A stretch of 64,000 nt of DNA from Halobacterium sp. KA-4. Lineage in GTDB: Archaea > Halobacteriota > Halobacteria > Halobacteriales > Halobacteriaceae. The stretch lies in assembly GCF_021028995.1 (NCBI RefSeq), contig NZ_JAJJZG010000001.1:124001-188000 (forward strand), read 5' to 3'. Below, piece after piece: positions 42,389 through 50,741 of the stretch; the first letter of the stretch is position 1; the number at the start of each line of letters is the position of its first letter. A program made the translations under genes and the position numbers. Under the pieces are notes generated by a model. That model worked only from the letters and a program-made list of their open reading frames with translations. It did not search any database and had not been told where the DNA came from.

Positions 42389-42405
42389 ATACATATTAAT
42401 TGTAT
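42389..42405. promoter_or_regulatory. Palindrome overlapping the gntP-type permease promoter
   Basis: ATACA-TATTAAT-TGTAT, a perfect 5-bp-arm inverted repeat with palindromic core, embedded in the strongest A/T tract around (TTTTATACATATTAAT, 42385-42400), 13-33 bases before the ATG. A regulator bound here would block TBP. Inference. Confidence 0.45.
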
Positions 42406-42417
42406 GAGACCGGTTGC

Positions 42418-43779
42418 ATGTTGTCAGGAATTCCGCTGGTACTGTTGCTCTTGGCGGCAGTCGCGTTCATCATCGTCGCCACCGCGAAACTGAACCTGCA
42501 CGCGTTTCTCGCGCTGCTCATCGCGGCGTACGGCACGGCGCTCGTCGCGGGCGTCGACCCGGCCGAAGCTGCCTCCCTCGTCACGGACGGGTTCGGCGGC
42601 GTCCTCGGGTACATCGGCATCGTGATTCTCGCGGGGACCATCATCGGCACCGCGCTCGAACGCTCGGGCGCGGCGATCGTCATCGCGGAGTCGATTCTCG
42701 GGGTCGTCGGTGAGGAGTACACGACCGAGGTGATGGCGATCACGGGGAGCATCGTCAGCATCCCCGTGTTCTGTGACTCCGGATTCGTCATCCTCTCCGG
42801 GCTGAACCGCTCGCTGGCCGAGCGCTCCTCGCTCTCGCTGTCCACGCTCGGCGTCGCGCTCGCCGGCGGCCTCTACGTCACTCACGTGTTCGTCCCGCCG
42901 ACGCCCGGCCCCATCGCCGCGGCGGGGATTCTCGGCGCGGACATCGGTCTCGTGATGCTCGCGGGACTCGTCGTGAGCGCCCCCATCGTGTTCGTCGCGT
43001 CGGCGTGGGCCAACCGGGTCGCGTCCCGGTTCCACATCGACCCGGCGCCCGAGATGACCATGGAGGACATCAAGGCGGAGTACGGCTCGCTGCCGTCCCC
43101 CGCGGCGTCGTTCGCGCCGCTGGTCGTCCCCATCGCGCTCATCGCGCTCGGGAGCATCGCGGCGTATCCGGAAGCCGAGAACCCGGAACTCGTCACCGGC
43201 GCCCTCCAGCGCTGGCTGCTGTTCATCGGCGACCCTGCGGTCGCGCTCCTCATCGGCGTGTTCATCTCGTTCGTGGTGGTTCCCGAATTCACGACCGACA
43301 TCACCGACGAGTGGGTGAGCGAGGGCATCAAGAAGGCCGCCGTCATCCTCGCCGTGACCGGTGCCGGTGGCGCGTTCGGCGAAGTGCTCGGCGCGCTCCC
43401 GCTCGAACAGTTCGTCACGGACACGTTCGGCGGTCTGGGCATCGGCCTGCTCGCCGCGTTCGTCGTCGCGGCCGCGATGAAGACCGCGCTCGGCTCCTCG
43501 ACGGTCGCCATCCTGACGACCGCCAGCCTCATCGCGTCGCTGCTCGACCCGCTCGGTCTCGCGACCCAGTGGGGGCGGGTCTTCGCGGTGCTCGCCATCG
43601 GTGCAGGGAGCATGACCGTCAGTCACGCGAACGACTCCTACTTCTGGATCATCACGGAGTTCACCGACATGGAGGCGGCGACCGCCTACCAGGCGTGGAC
43701 GCTCGGGACGCTCGTGCTCGGCGTCGCCAGCATCGTCTGGATTCTCGTCGTCCAGAACATCGTCGGCCTGGTGCTGTAG
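42418..43779 (+). CDS. GntP-family gluconate/glycerate-type permease
   Basis: A 453-residue membrane protein with about 12 hydrophobic segments. GntP features include the conserved SIPVFCDSGFVIL, HVFVPPTPGPIAAA, and the C-terminal SHANDSYFW. The family carries gluconate, glycerate and similar sugar acids with H+. A glycerate-kinase gene lies convergent, 149 bases downstream, making glycerate the most attractive substrate. ATG at 42418 chosen over a TTG six codons upstream that would sit on the TATA box. Confidence 0.87.
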   Translation: MLSGIPLVLLLLAAVAFIIVATAKLNLHAFLALLIAAYGTALVAGVDPAEAASLVTDGFGGVLGYIGIVILAGTIIGTALERSGAAIVIAESILGVVGEEYTTEVMAITGSIVSIPVFCDSGFVILSGLNRSLAERSSLSLSTLGVALAGGLYVTHVFVPPTPGPIAAAGILGADIGLVMLAGLVVSAPIVFVASAWANRVASRFHIDPAPEMTMEDIKAEYGSLPSPAASFAPLVVPIALIALGSIAAYPEAENPELVTGALQRWLLFIGDPAVALLIGVFISFVVVPEFTTDITDEWVSEGIKKAAVILAVTGAGGAFGEVLGALPLEQFVTDTFGGLGIGLLAAFVVAAAMKTALGSSTVAILTTASLIASLLDPLGLATQWGRVFAVLAIGAGSMTVSHANDSYFWIITEFTDMEAATAYQAWTLGTLVLGVASIVWILVVQNIVGLVL

Positions 43780-43823
43780 CGGCCACCACCCAGCCGGCGT
43801 TCACCACGCGATTCGTGCGACCG

Positions 43824-43842
43824 CCCCCAGCCGACGGGGGCA
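43824..43842. terminator. Hairpin between convergent permease and glycerate kinase
   Basis: GCCCCC-AGCCGAC-GGGGGC, a perfect 6-bp stem, next to AAAAC on the plus strand (a T-run on the minus strand precedes it). Possible bidirectional 3'-end structure in the 149-base gap; no gene seen. Confidence 0.35.
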
Positions 43843-43928
43843 AAACACATCTCGGCACACAGCCGGCAACCAGACGACAGCGCCACCGACGGCAGCGACA
43901 CAGCCGGACAGTCAGCTAGTCGGCTCAG

Positions 43929-45320
43929 TCAGGAGTAGTCCTCGACGACCAGCACCCGGAGGTCGTTGACGTTCGTGCCGGTCGCGCCCGTCCGAATCAG
44001 TTCGCCCCGCTCCCGGAGCAACGGTGTGACGTCGTTGTCGGCGAGCGCGGCGCGGGCTGCATCGGCGTCCTTCTCGCCGACCGTGTCAGCGTCGACGACG
44101 GCGCCCGCGGCGTCGGTCGCACCGTCGATGCCGTCGGTGTCGACGGCCGCCAGCGTCACGCCGTCGAGGTCTAGTTCTGCGGCGGCGCTGGTGGCGAACT
44201 CCTGATTCGGCCCGCCCTCGCCGTCGCCGCTGACCGTCACCGTCGTCTCACCGCCCGAGAGGACGACCGCCGGCGCCAAGACGGGGTTGTCGGTCGCGAC
44301 CACCTCCTCGGCGACCGCGACGTGGGTCTTGGCGGCCTCGCGGGCCTCCCCGCGGACGCTCGCGGAGAGAATCATCGTCTCGTACCCCCGGTCGGCGGCG
44401 ACCTCGCGGGCGGCGGTGAGTGCGGTGGACCCGTTCGCCAGGACGTAGTTGGTGACGCGGTCGAACACGGAATCGCCACTCGTCGGCGTCTCCGCGACGT
44501 CTACAGGGTCGTCAGTCGATGCCTGCACGTCTCGACAGTCGGCCGCGCGGTCGCCCCGGTCGGCGCCGCGACGGAGTCGCGACTCCACGCGTTCGGGGAC
44601 CGCCACGTCGTAGGCTTCGAGGACTTCGACGGCGTCCGCGAACGTCGAGTCGTCCGGTGCGGTCGGCCCGCTACCGATGACGCTCTGGTCGTCGCCGTTC
44701 ACGTCGCTCAACAGCAGCCCCACCACCGTCCCGGGCGCGGCGGCGCGAGCGAGCTGTCCGCCCTTCAGCGCGGAGAGGTGCTTCCGGACGGCGTTTATCT
44801 CGTGGATGGTCGCGCCGGACGCGAGCAGTTCGTCGGTCGTCGCCTGGAGGTCCGCGAGCGTGACGTCCCCGGCGGGCGCCGGGAGGAGGGCGCTCCCGCC
44901 ACCGGTGACCACCGCCAGCACGAGCGTGTCCTCGGTCGCAGACTCGGCGAGATCGAGGACGGTGCTCGCTCCCGCGACGCCGCGCTCGCTCGGTACCGGA
45001 TGGTCGCCCGGCAGGACGTCGACGTGCTCGGTCGAAGTCGGGTCGTCAGTGACGACAGCGCCGCGGTCGAGCCGGTCGCCGAGCACGTCCTCGAGGGCGG
45101 CCGCGACGTACCCGGCGGCGTTCCCGCCACCGACGACCACGACCTCGGTGTACTCGCGCAGGTCGTACTCGTCGTCGAGTACGGACAGTGTGTCTCCAGA
45201 ACGAGTGACGGCCTCGCGAACGACCGACTTCGGGTGCGCCGCTCGAATCCCCGCCTCGACACACGCGAGTGCGGTGTCCCGCCCCTCGGTCGTCGCCAGC
45301 TCCTCCCGGTTCCGTATCAT
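43929..45320 (-). CDS. Glycerate kinase, MOFRL family
   Basis: A 463-residue GckA/TtuD-type kinase forming 2-phosphoglycerate from glycerate. Seen: VVGGGNAAGYVA, the GDHPVPSE motif, VTGGGSALLPAP, NAVRKHLSALKGGQLA, LLSDVNGDDQSVIGSGPTAPD (seen as DVNGD and GSGPT), and the C-terminal MOFRL domain LSGGETTVTV, GGPNQEF and ATDGIDGATDAAGA-like VDTDGIDGATD. ATG at 45320; an 11-codon longer start at 45353 lacks support. It lies downstream of an SDR gene on the same strand. Confidence 0.9.
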   Translation of the reverse strand: MIRNREELATTEGRDTALACVEAGIRAAHPKSVVREAVTRSGDTLSVLDDEYDLREYTEVVVVGGGNAAGYVAAALEDVLGDRLDRGAVVTDDPTSTEHVDVLPGDHPVPSERGVAGASTVLDLAESATEDTLVLAVVTGGGSALLPAPAGDVTLADLQATTDELLASGATIHEINAVRKHLSALKGGQLARAAAPGTVVGLLLSDVNGDDQSVIGSGPTAPDDSTFADAVEVLEAYDVAVPERVESRLRRGADRGDRAADCRDVQASTDDPVDVAETPTSGDSVFDRVTNYVLANGSTALTAAREVAADRGYETMILSASVRGEAREAAKTHVAVAEEVVATDNPVLAPAVVLSGGETTVTVSGDGEGGPNQEFATSAAAELDLDGVTLAAVDTDGIDGATDAAGAVVDADTVGEKDADAARAALADNDVTPLLRERGELIRTGATGTNVNDLRVLVVEDYS

Positions 45321-45428
45321 CAGGATAGTTCTGACGCGGGGCCACGCGGGCAAGACGATTCCGGTTGCTGTGACGACTGGCGGACTCCAGTCGCCGAGGA
45401 GTCCCGCGTCGCCCGTCTCGACGAGTAG

Positions 45429-46244
45429 TCAGGCGAACCGCTGGAGCAGCCGGTAGCCGGCGTCCAGCCAGCGGTCGGGGAGGAAGCGCGCGAGCACGCC
45501 GATGCGACCCGGCGTCCCGACGGGGTACCGGGACTTGGGGTCGGGGCTGACCGCGGCTTCCGTGATTACTGCTGCAACTTTCTCCGGTGGGACGGCACCG
45601 ACGCCGTTGACCGCGCTGGCGTCCTCGAAGAAGGAGTAGAGTTTCTCGTAGGCGCCGCTGCGGTCCAGGCCCTCGATTTCTGCTTCGGCGCGCTCCGAGA
45701 ACGAGGTTTCGACCGGGCCGGGTTCGACGATGGCGACGTCGACGTCGTAGGGTGCGACCTCCGCTCGGAGCGCGTCGCTCATCCCTTCCAGCGCGAACTT
45801 CGAGCCGTTGTACGCGCCCATCCCCGGGGTCGCGACGCGCCCGGCGACGCTGGAGACGTTGACGATGGTGCCCTCCTCGCGCTCGCGCATGTGCGGGAGC
45901 GCGGCGCGAATCAGGCGATGCGGACCGTAGACGTTCACGTCGAACTGTCGGTGGAGTTCGCGCGTCGGCACGTCCTCCAGCGGCCCGAGTTGGGCGTAGC
46001 CGGCGTTGTTCACGAGACAGTCCAGCCGGCCGTGTTCCTCGACGACCTCGTCGACGACGTTGCGGCACTGCGCGGGCTTCGTGACGTCGAGTTCGGCAGT
46101 CTCACAGCCCTCGTCGGCGAGCGCCGCGAGGTCGTCGGTGTCCCGGGCGGTCGCGACGACCGTCCACTCCTCGGCGAGCAGCGACCGGGCGGTCGCCGCG
46201 CCGATGCCCGACGAACACCCCGTCACGAGTGCGACCTTCTCCAT
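45429..46244 (-). CDS. Short-chain dehydrogenase/reductase
   Basis: A 271-residue classical SDR. Seen: cofactor loop TGCSSGIGAATA (9-20), NNAGYAQLGP, catalytic Ser in NVSSVAG, and YxxxK in YNGSKFALEG. The ATARDTDD turn after strand 2 (Ala-Arg) suggests NADP(H). Substrate unknown. CTTTAACTG (minus strand, about 46268-46276) is the promoter box. Glycerate kinase follows 108 bases later, so co-transcription is possible. Confidence 0.88.
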   Translation of the reverse strand: MEKVALVTGCSSGIGAATARSLLAEEWTVVATARDTDDLAALADEGCETAELDVTKPAQCRNVVDEVVEEHGRLDCLVNNAGYAQLGPLEDVPTRELHRQFDVNVYGPHRLIRAALPHMREREEGTIVNVSSVAGRVATPGMGAYNGSKFALEGMSDALRAEVAPYDVDVAIVEPGPVETSFSERAEAEIEGLDRSGAYEKLYSFFEDASAVNGVGAVPPEKVAAVITEAAVSPDPKSRYPVGTPGRIGVLARFLPDRWLDAGYRLLQRFA

Positions 46245-46294
46245 GCCCGATGGGTCGTGGCCCCGGCAGTTAAAGGGTCGAGTCGTCGCCGCAG

Positions 46295-47107
46295 TCAGTC
46301 CTTCAGGTCGTCGGCGTAGGCGTCCGCGAGCCGCGTCGGCGCGGGGAGTTTGTACCCCGTGCAGGTCGCTTCCACGATGTCCACGGTGGTCTCGGCGCTG
46401 ACGCGGTGGCCGGGACTCACGATGAGTGGGTTGACGTGGCGCGTCTCGGGGTTGGGGTACTGCCGGGACTGGTAGGCGTACCCGACGACGGTCCCGTCGG
46501 GTGCGTCCATCGAGTCGTCGGCTTCGATGGCGACGCGAGCACCCTCCGGCAGCGGCTCGTCCAGCGGTTCGCGAGGCGTCCCACAGAGCAAGTTCTTCGC
46601 GACGCCCACCGCGGGCACGTCGAAGAGCACGCCCACGTGCGTCGCGAGGCCGGCTTGCCGGAAGTGGATGCGGCCGCTCCCGTCGAGCACGAGCACGTCC
46701 GGCTCCACGGAGAGCGATTCGAGCGCGTCGACGATGGCGTCGCCCTCGCGGAACGCCAACAGTCCGGGAATGTAGGGCACTTCCAGTTCCGCGCGGCCCG
46801 CGGCGCGCTCGACGACGCGGCCGTCCCGAATCGCGACCGCGGCGCTCACGGAGTAGTCGTCCCCGACGAACGCCTGGTCGACGCCGACGACCACGGGCGC
46901 GTCGCTGTCGGTGAGCGTGACCTGTTCGCCGACGCTCCCCGCAGCAGTCGGCGCGTCCGTCGGCGACTCCGCCAGTTCGATGGCCGCGACGTCGAAGCCG
47001 AAGTCGTCCTCGAAGGATGCCATCGCCGCTATCTCGCGCTGGAGGGCCTCCATCTCCTCGTGGGAGCGGTCCGGGTCCGGGAGGAACTCGGGGCGAACGA
47101 CCTCCAT
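46295..47107 (-). CDS. nfi: Endonuclease V
   Basis: Nicks DNA (or RNA) near deaminated adenine (inosine). It has 270 residues. Seen: GVDQAFVGDDYSVSAAV with the first catalytic Asp, VPYIPGLLAFREGDAIVDAL with PYxPG-wedge and catalytic Glu, LVLDGSGRIHFRQAGLATH, GVAKNLLCG and NPLIVSPGHRV. An N-terminal 60-residue acidic region precedes the core. ATG at 47107 is one base from the rhomboid stop, so the two form an operon. Confidence 0.93.
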   Translation of the reverse strand: MEVVRPEFLPDPDRSHEEMEALQREIAAMASFEDDFGFDVAAIELAESPTDAPTAAGSVGEQVTLTDSDAPVVVGVDQAFVGDDYSVSAAVAIRDGRVVERAAGRAELEVPYIPGLLAFREGDAIVDALESLSVEPDVLVLDGSGRIHFRQAGLATHVGVLFDVPAVGVAKNLLCGTPREPLDEPLPEGARVAIEADDSMDAPDGTVVGYAYQSRQYPNPETRHVNPLIVSPGHRVSAETTVDIVEATCTGYKLPAPTRLADAYADDLKD

Positions 47108-47108
47108 G

Positions 47109-48068
47109 TCAGGGACGCCGGCGGCCGGGACCGCCCGGGCCGCCCGGCCCACCGGGGCCGCCGAATTGGAGTTGCTTGGGTGCCCGCTCGCCCTCGCGCT
47201 TGAGTTTCACGCCGTACAGCAGGCCGATGCCGAGGCCGGCGAGGTGTGCGAACTGCGCGACGCCGCCCGCGCCGATGCCGCCGCCGACCGTCGAGACGAA
47301 GATGGAGTAGCCCGCGAACAGCAGGGTCGCGAGCCACAGCGGCATCGGGATGATGAAGTAGAGGTAGATGCGGAGGTTCGGGTTCAGCACCGTGAGCACG
47401 CCCATTAGCGCCGCGATGGCGCCGCTCGCGCCGAGCACCGCGGAGCCATTCTGCGTGAGCACGAGCGGCACGCCGAGCACGTCCGGGTTCATCAGCAGCG
47501 TCGCGCCGACCTGCGCGAGGCCCGCGAGCGCGCCTGCGACCACGAACAAGCCGACGAGTTTCGTGGAGCCGATGCGCTTCTCGACCACGGGGCCGAAGAA
47601 GTACAGCACGATGCTGTTCAACACGATGTGGCCGAAGCCGCCGTGCGCGAACACGGACGTCACCCACGTCCAGACGGCCAGCGGCTCCGTCGTGTTGATG
47701 GTGAAGATGTTGAACCACTGCTGGCTGTACGCCTCCACGCCGAGCGCGGGCGCGACCGCGTACTGCAGCACGAACGTCAGCCACATCACCGCGAGCAGCG
47801 CGAACGAGACGTTCCCGCGGAAGTAGCCGAGCACGCCACCCGGCCCTGTATCCACGGGCACCTTCGCCGCGAGCCCGCCGCTATCCTGGGATTGGCTCAC
47901 GCTGTCGTCGAACCCACTGTCGAAGACGCCGCCGGGGTCGTTCCACTCGTCGAGGCCCGGACAGTCGTGGTTCTCCGGGAGCCTGTGGGACGAACAGAAC
48001 GTGCCGCCGCAGAGCCGACACTGGTACGGCATCGACTCCTGCTCGCCACACCGGTCACACGTCGCCAT
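47109..48068 (-). CDS. Rhomboid protease with N-terminal AN1-like zinc finger
   Basis: A 319-residue protein. Residues 3-37 form a zinc finger (CDRCGEQ, YQCRLCGGTFCSSHRLPENH). After an acidic linker, six or more helices carry the rhomboid core: HGGFGHIVLNS, catalytic Ser in GASGAIAALMG and catalytic His in AQFAHLAGLGIG. The tail is a Gly-Gly-Pro repeat (GGPGGPGGPGG) ending RRRP, on the cytoplasmic side. Haloarchaeal rhomboids of this design have been linked to glycosylation and motility in Haloferax. CGATAACC (minus strand, 48092-48099) is the box. Confidence 0.9.
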   Translation of the reverse strand: MATCDRCGEQESMPYQCRLCGGTFCSSHRLPENHDCPGLDEWNDPGGVFDSGFDDSVSQSQDSGGLAAKVPVDTGPGGVLGYFRGNVSFALLAVMWLTFVLQYAVAPALGVEAYSQQWFNIFTINTTEPLAVWTWVTSVFAHGGFGHIVLNSIVLYFFGPVVEKRIGSTKLVGLFVVAGALAGLAQVGATLLMNPDVLGVPLVLTQNGSAVLGASGAIAALMGVLTVLNPNLRIYLYFIIPMPLWLATLLFAGYSIFVSTVGGGIGAGGVAQFAHLAGLGIGLLYGVKLKREGERAPKQLQFGGPGGPGGPGGPGRRRP

Positions 48069-48555
48069 TACCGGCGGTTGGGTGGGCGCGTGGTTATCGT
48101 TTTGGGTCTCGGGCTTCCGTACGGATTGTTTCACGCGTCGCAGTACGGATTGTTCTGCGGGCGACGGCTCCGGTACGTGCGAGGATTTCGTTGTCTACAA
48201 CGGCTTTTCTGTCGACGACACCTCGAAAGCCCCGACTCGCTGAACCGTCCGCGGCTCGCTGCGCTCCAGTCGGTGCTTGCTTCGCCGGGGCCGGGTTCAG
48301 CGAGCCGCCCCTTTCAGTCCTCCCGTAGCCGGTTGGACAGCCGGTAACGGGTGGGACTGAAAGGGGCGAGGCTGTAGACGAAGGCAGGCGACGTAAGCAC
48401 CGCAGGCCGAAGGCCGAGGAGCGCAACGATCCTCCCGAGTCTACAGCCTCGGGGCTTTCTACATCCGCGCTACAGTCGCAGAAGCACGACGAAATACACG
48501 AACCTCACTTCCAGACAGCCGGGGGGCTTTTGCGGGAGCCGGCGGTAACACGAGT
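48069..48555. other. 487-base intergenic region
   Basis: Contains the rhomboid promoter (48092-48099), a direct repeat TACGGATTGTT at 48120-48130 and 48144-48154, the nested palindromic element (48225-48459), and the DUF5788 promoter GGCTTTTGC (48526-48534). No protein-coding frame is convincing. Confidence 0.6.
48225..48459. repeat. Nested-palindrome element, possible non-autonomous transposon or structured RNA
   Basis: Bounded by an 11-bp inverted repeat GAAAGCCCCGA (48225-48235)/TCGGGGCTTTC (48449-48459). Inside: CTCGCTGAACC/GGTTCAGCGAG (48236-48246, 48294-48304); CCCCTTTCAGTCC/GGACTGAAAGGGG (48308-48320, 48354-48366) extended by CCCGT/ACGGG; and CGAGGCTGTAGAC/GTCTACAGCCTCG (48367-48379, 48439-48451). 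The last pair overlaps the right terminal repeat, so alternative folds compete. Palindrome-rich ends recall IS200/IS605-derived elements of haloarchaea, but no transposase is present. Assignment uncertain. Confidence 0.6.
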
Positions 48556-48990
48556 ATGCGCGAGTTCGAGCGGAAGCAACTCCTCGAGCGCGTCGACCGG
48601 GAGGCCGCGACGGTGGGGGCGTCGATTCCGGACACACTCGACGTGCAGGGCGAGGAGTTCGAGTTACGGGAGTTCGTCTTCGAGGTGAAGAAGCTCGATT
48701 CGGTGCCGGCCGAGCGCCGCGAGGACGTCGAGGAAGCGAAGAAGTTGCTGCGGCGGGAGCGCCTGCAGCGTCGCGAGCGCCTCGAGGAGGCGGACATCAC
48801 GCGCGAGGAGGGCGAGGAAGTCGTGAACGCCATCATCGGTATCGAGCGGGCACTAAACGCGCTCGAATCGCTGGGGACGACGAGCATCGAGGCGGAAATC
48901 GAGGCGAGCGAGCGCGCGGACAAGAAGCGCTGGTTCTCGTTCCTGAAGGAGGCGCTGGGCCACGACAACGAGGAGGGCATCAAGCGATGA
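48556..48990 (+). CDS. Haloarchaeal DUF5788-like protein
   Basis: A 144-residue charged, largely helical protein (RKQLLERVDREAATVGASIP, VKKLDSVPAERREDVEEAKK, ALNALESLG). I recall it as the haloarchaeal DUF5788 family; no function is known. It heads a three-gene overlapping operon with polX and a Mut7-C nuclease, joined by ATGA, which implies a role in DNA or RNA maintenance. GGCTTTTGC at 48526-48534 is the leaderless box. Confidence 0.75.
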   Translation: MREFERKQLLERVDREAATVGASIPDTLDVQGEEFELREFVFEVKKLDSVPAERREDVEEAKKLLRRERLQRRERLEEADITREEGEEVVNAIIGIERALNALESLGTTSIEAEIEASERADKKRWFSFLKEALGHDNEEGIKR

Positions 48991-50741
48991 GTCGGAACAA
49001 CGAGGTCGCGAGTGTGCTCGAGGAGTACGCGGACCTGCTGGAGGCCCAGGACGTCGGTTACAAGCCGAACACGTACCGGCGCGCGGCGTCGAACATCCGG
49101 GACTACCCAGAAGCCGTCGAGGACCTCGCGGCCGAAGGCACGGACGCGGTCCAGAAAATCGACGCGGTCGGGGAGTCCATCGCGTCGAAGGTCGTGGAGT
49201 ACGTCGAGACCGGCGAAATCGAGGAGTTGGAGGAGGAACGCGAGAAACTCCCGGTGGACATCGAGCAGTTGACGTCCGTCGAGGGAGTCGGGCCGAAGAC
49301 CGTCAAGAAGCTCTACGACGCGCTCGGCGTGCAGACGTTGGACGACCTCGAGGAGGCGGCTCGCGCGGGAGAGATTCAGGAAGTCGAGGGGTTCGGGCCG
49401 AAGACCGAGCAGAACATCCTCGACCACATCGGGTTCGCGCGGCAGGCCCAGGAACGGGAACTTCTCGGGAACGGCCGCCCCATCGCGGAGGACGTGCGGT
49501 CGTTCCTCGCAGACCTCGACGCCGTCGAGCGCGTTGAAGTCGCGGGGTCGACGCGGCGGTGGCGCGAGACCATCGGCGACGTGGACGTGCTCGTCGCCAG
49601 CGACGCCGGCGAGACGGTCGGGGAGGCGCTGACGGAGTGGGACCGCGTGGACGAGACGCTGGACCTGGGGCCGACGAAGACGAGCGTGCGGTCGAACCAG
49701 CTCCGCATCGACCTCCGCGTGGTGGTCGACGAGGAGTTCGGCGCGGCACTCCAGTACTTCACGGGAAGCAAGGACCACAACATCACGCTTCGCAACCACG
49801 CCATCGACCAGGGCAAGAAGGTCAACGAGTACGGCGTCTTCGACATCTCGGACGTCGAGGACCCGGACGCGGGTCAGCGCGTAGGCGAGCGGCTCGCCAG
49901 CGAAACCGAGGAAGCAGTCTACGACGCGCTCGGCCTGCCGTTGATTCCGCCGGAGATGCGCGAGGACCGCGGCGAGGTCGACGCCGCCGCCAGCGGCGAC
50001 CTCCCGGACTTAATCGAGGAGGGCGACGTGCGCGGCGACGTGCACGCGCACTCGGACTGGTCGGACGGCGACCTCACGGTCCGCGAGATGGTCGAGGGAG
50101 CCGCCGACTTCGGCCACGACTACGTCGCCATCACGGACCACGCCGAGGGCCCGGGCGTGTTCGGCGACAGCGGGCTCTCCGACGCGGACGTCCGCGAGCA
50201 GGTCGACGAAATCGAGGCCGCACGCGAGGAGACGGATATCACCGTCTTCCACGGCATCGAAGCGAACGTCGACACTGACGGGAACGTCGTCGAAGTCAGC
50301 GACGACGTGCTCGCGGACCTCGACGTCGTTGTCGCGAGCCCGCACAGCGGCCTCGGCGAGGACGGCGGCGACCAGACCGAGCGCCTGATTACGGCCGTCG
50401 AACACCCGCACGTCGACATTCTCGGGCACCCCTCCGGACGGCTCATCAACGACCGCCCGGCGATGGAGTTCGACCCCGAGGCGCTCGCGGAGGCCGCCGC
50501 CGCGGCCGGCACCGCGCTCGAAATCAACAGCAACCCGCACCGCCTCGACCTCTGGGGGAGCGTCGTCCAGACGGCCGTCGACGCGGGCGCGACGATATCA
50601 GTCAACACGGACGCCCACTCCACCAGCGAGTACGACTACATCGAGTACGGCGTCCACACCGCGCGCCGCGGCTGGGCGGAAGCCGACGACGTGCTGAACG
50701 CCCGCGACGCGGACGGCGTCCGCGAGTTCCTCGACTCGTGA
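48987..50741 (+). CDS. polX: DNA polymerase X with C-terminal PHP domain
   Basis: A 584-residue repair polymerase. Order: an 8-kDa-type domain (1-90), two HhH motifs (TSVEGVGPKTVKKLYD near 97, EVEGFGPKTEQNI near 132), the nucleotidyltransferase core GSTRRWRETIGDVDVLV with catalytic D198 and D200 and the third Asp in RIDLRVV, and a PHP domain from about 345 (DVHAHSDWSDG, ITDHAEGPG, HGIEANVD, ASPHSG, LGHPSGR, NSNPHRLD, NTDAHS) with all metal ligands intact, which supplies 3'-5' exonuclease and phosphatase activities in bacterial homologues. Overlaps both neighbours by four bases. Confidence 0.95.
   Translation: MSRNNEVASVLEEYADLLEAQDVGYKPNTYRRAASNIRDYPEAVEDLAAEGTDAVQKIDAVGESIASKVVEYVETGEIEELEEEREKLPVDIEQLTSVEGVGPKTVKKLYDALGVQTLDDLEEAARAGEIQEVEGFGPKTEQNILDHIGFARQAQERELLGNGRPIAEDVRSFLADLDAVERVEVAGSTRRWRETIGDVDVLVASDAGETVGEALTEWDRVDETLDLGPTKTSVRSNQLRIDLRVVVDEEFGAALQYFTGSKDHNITLRNHAIDQGKKVNEYGVFDISDVEDPDAGQRVGERLASETEEAVYDALGLPLIPPEMREDRGEVDAAASGDLPDLIEEGDVRGDVHAHSDWSDGDLTVREMVEGAADFGHDYVAITDHAEGPGVFGDSGLSDADVREQVDEIEAAREETDITVFHGIEANVDTDGNVVEVSDDVLADLDVVVASPHSGLGEDGGDQTERLITAVEHPHVDILGHPSGRLINDRPAMEFDPEALAEAAAAAGTALEINSNPHRLDLWGSVVQTAVDAGATISVNTDAHSTSEYDYIEYGVHTARRGWAEADDVLNARDADGVREFLDS

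Noticed and set aside
48118-48366. CRISPR-like array from the short repeats near 48.1-48.4 kb
   Set aside because: Only two direct copies of an 11-mer and otherwise inverted repeats; no regular repeat-spacer pattern and no cas genes.
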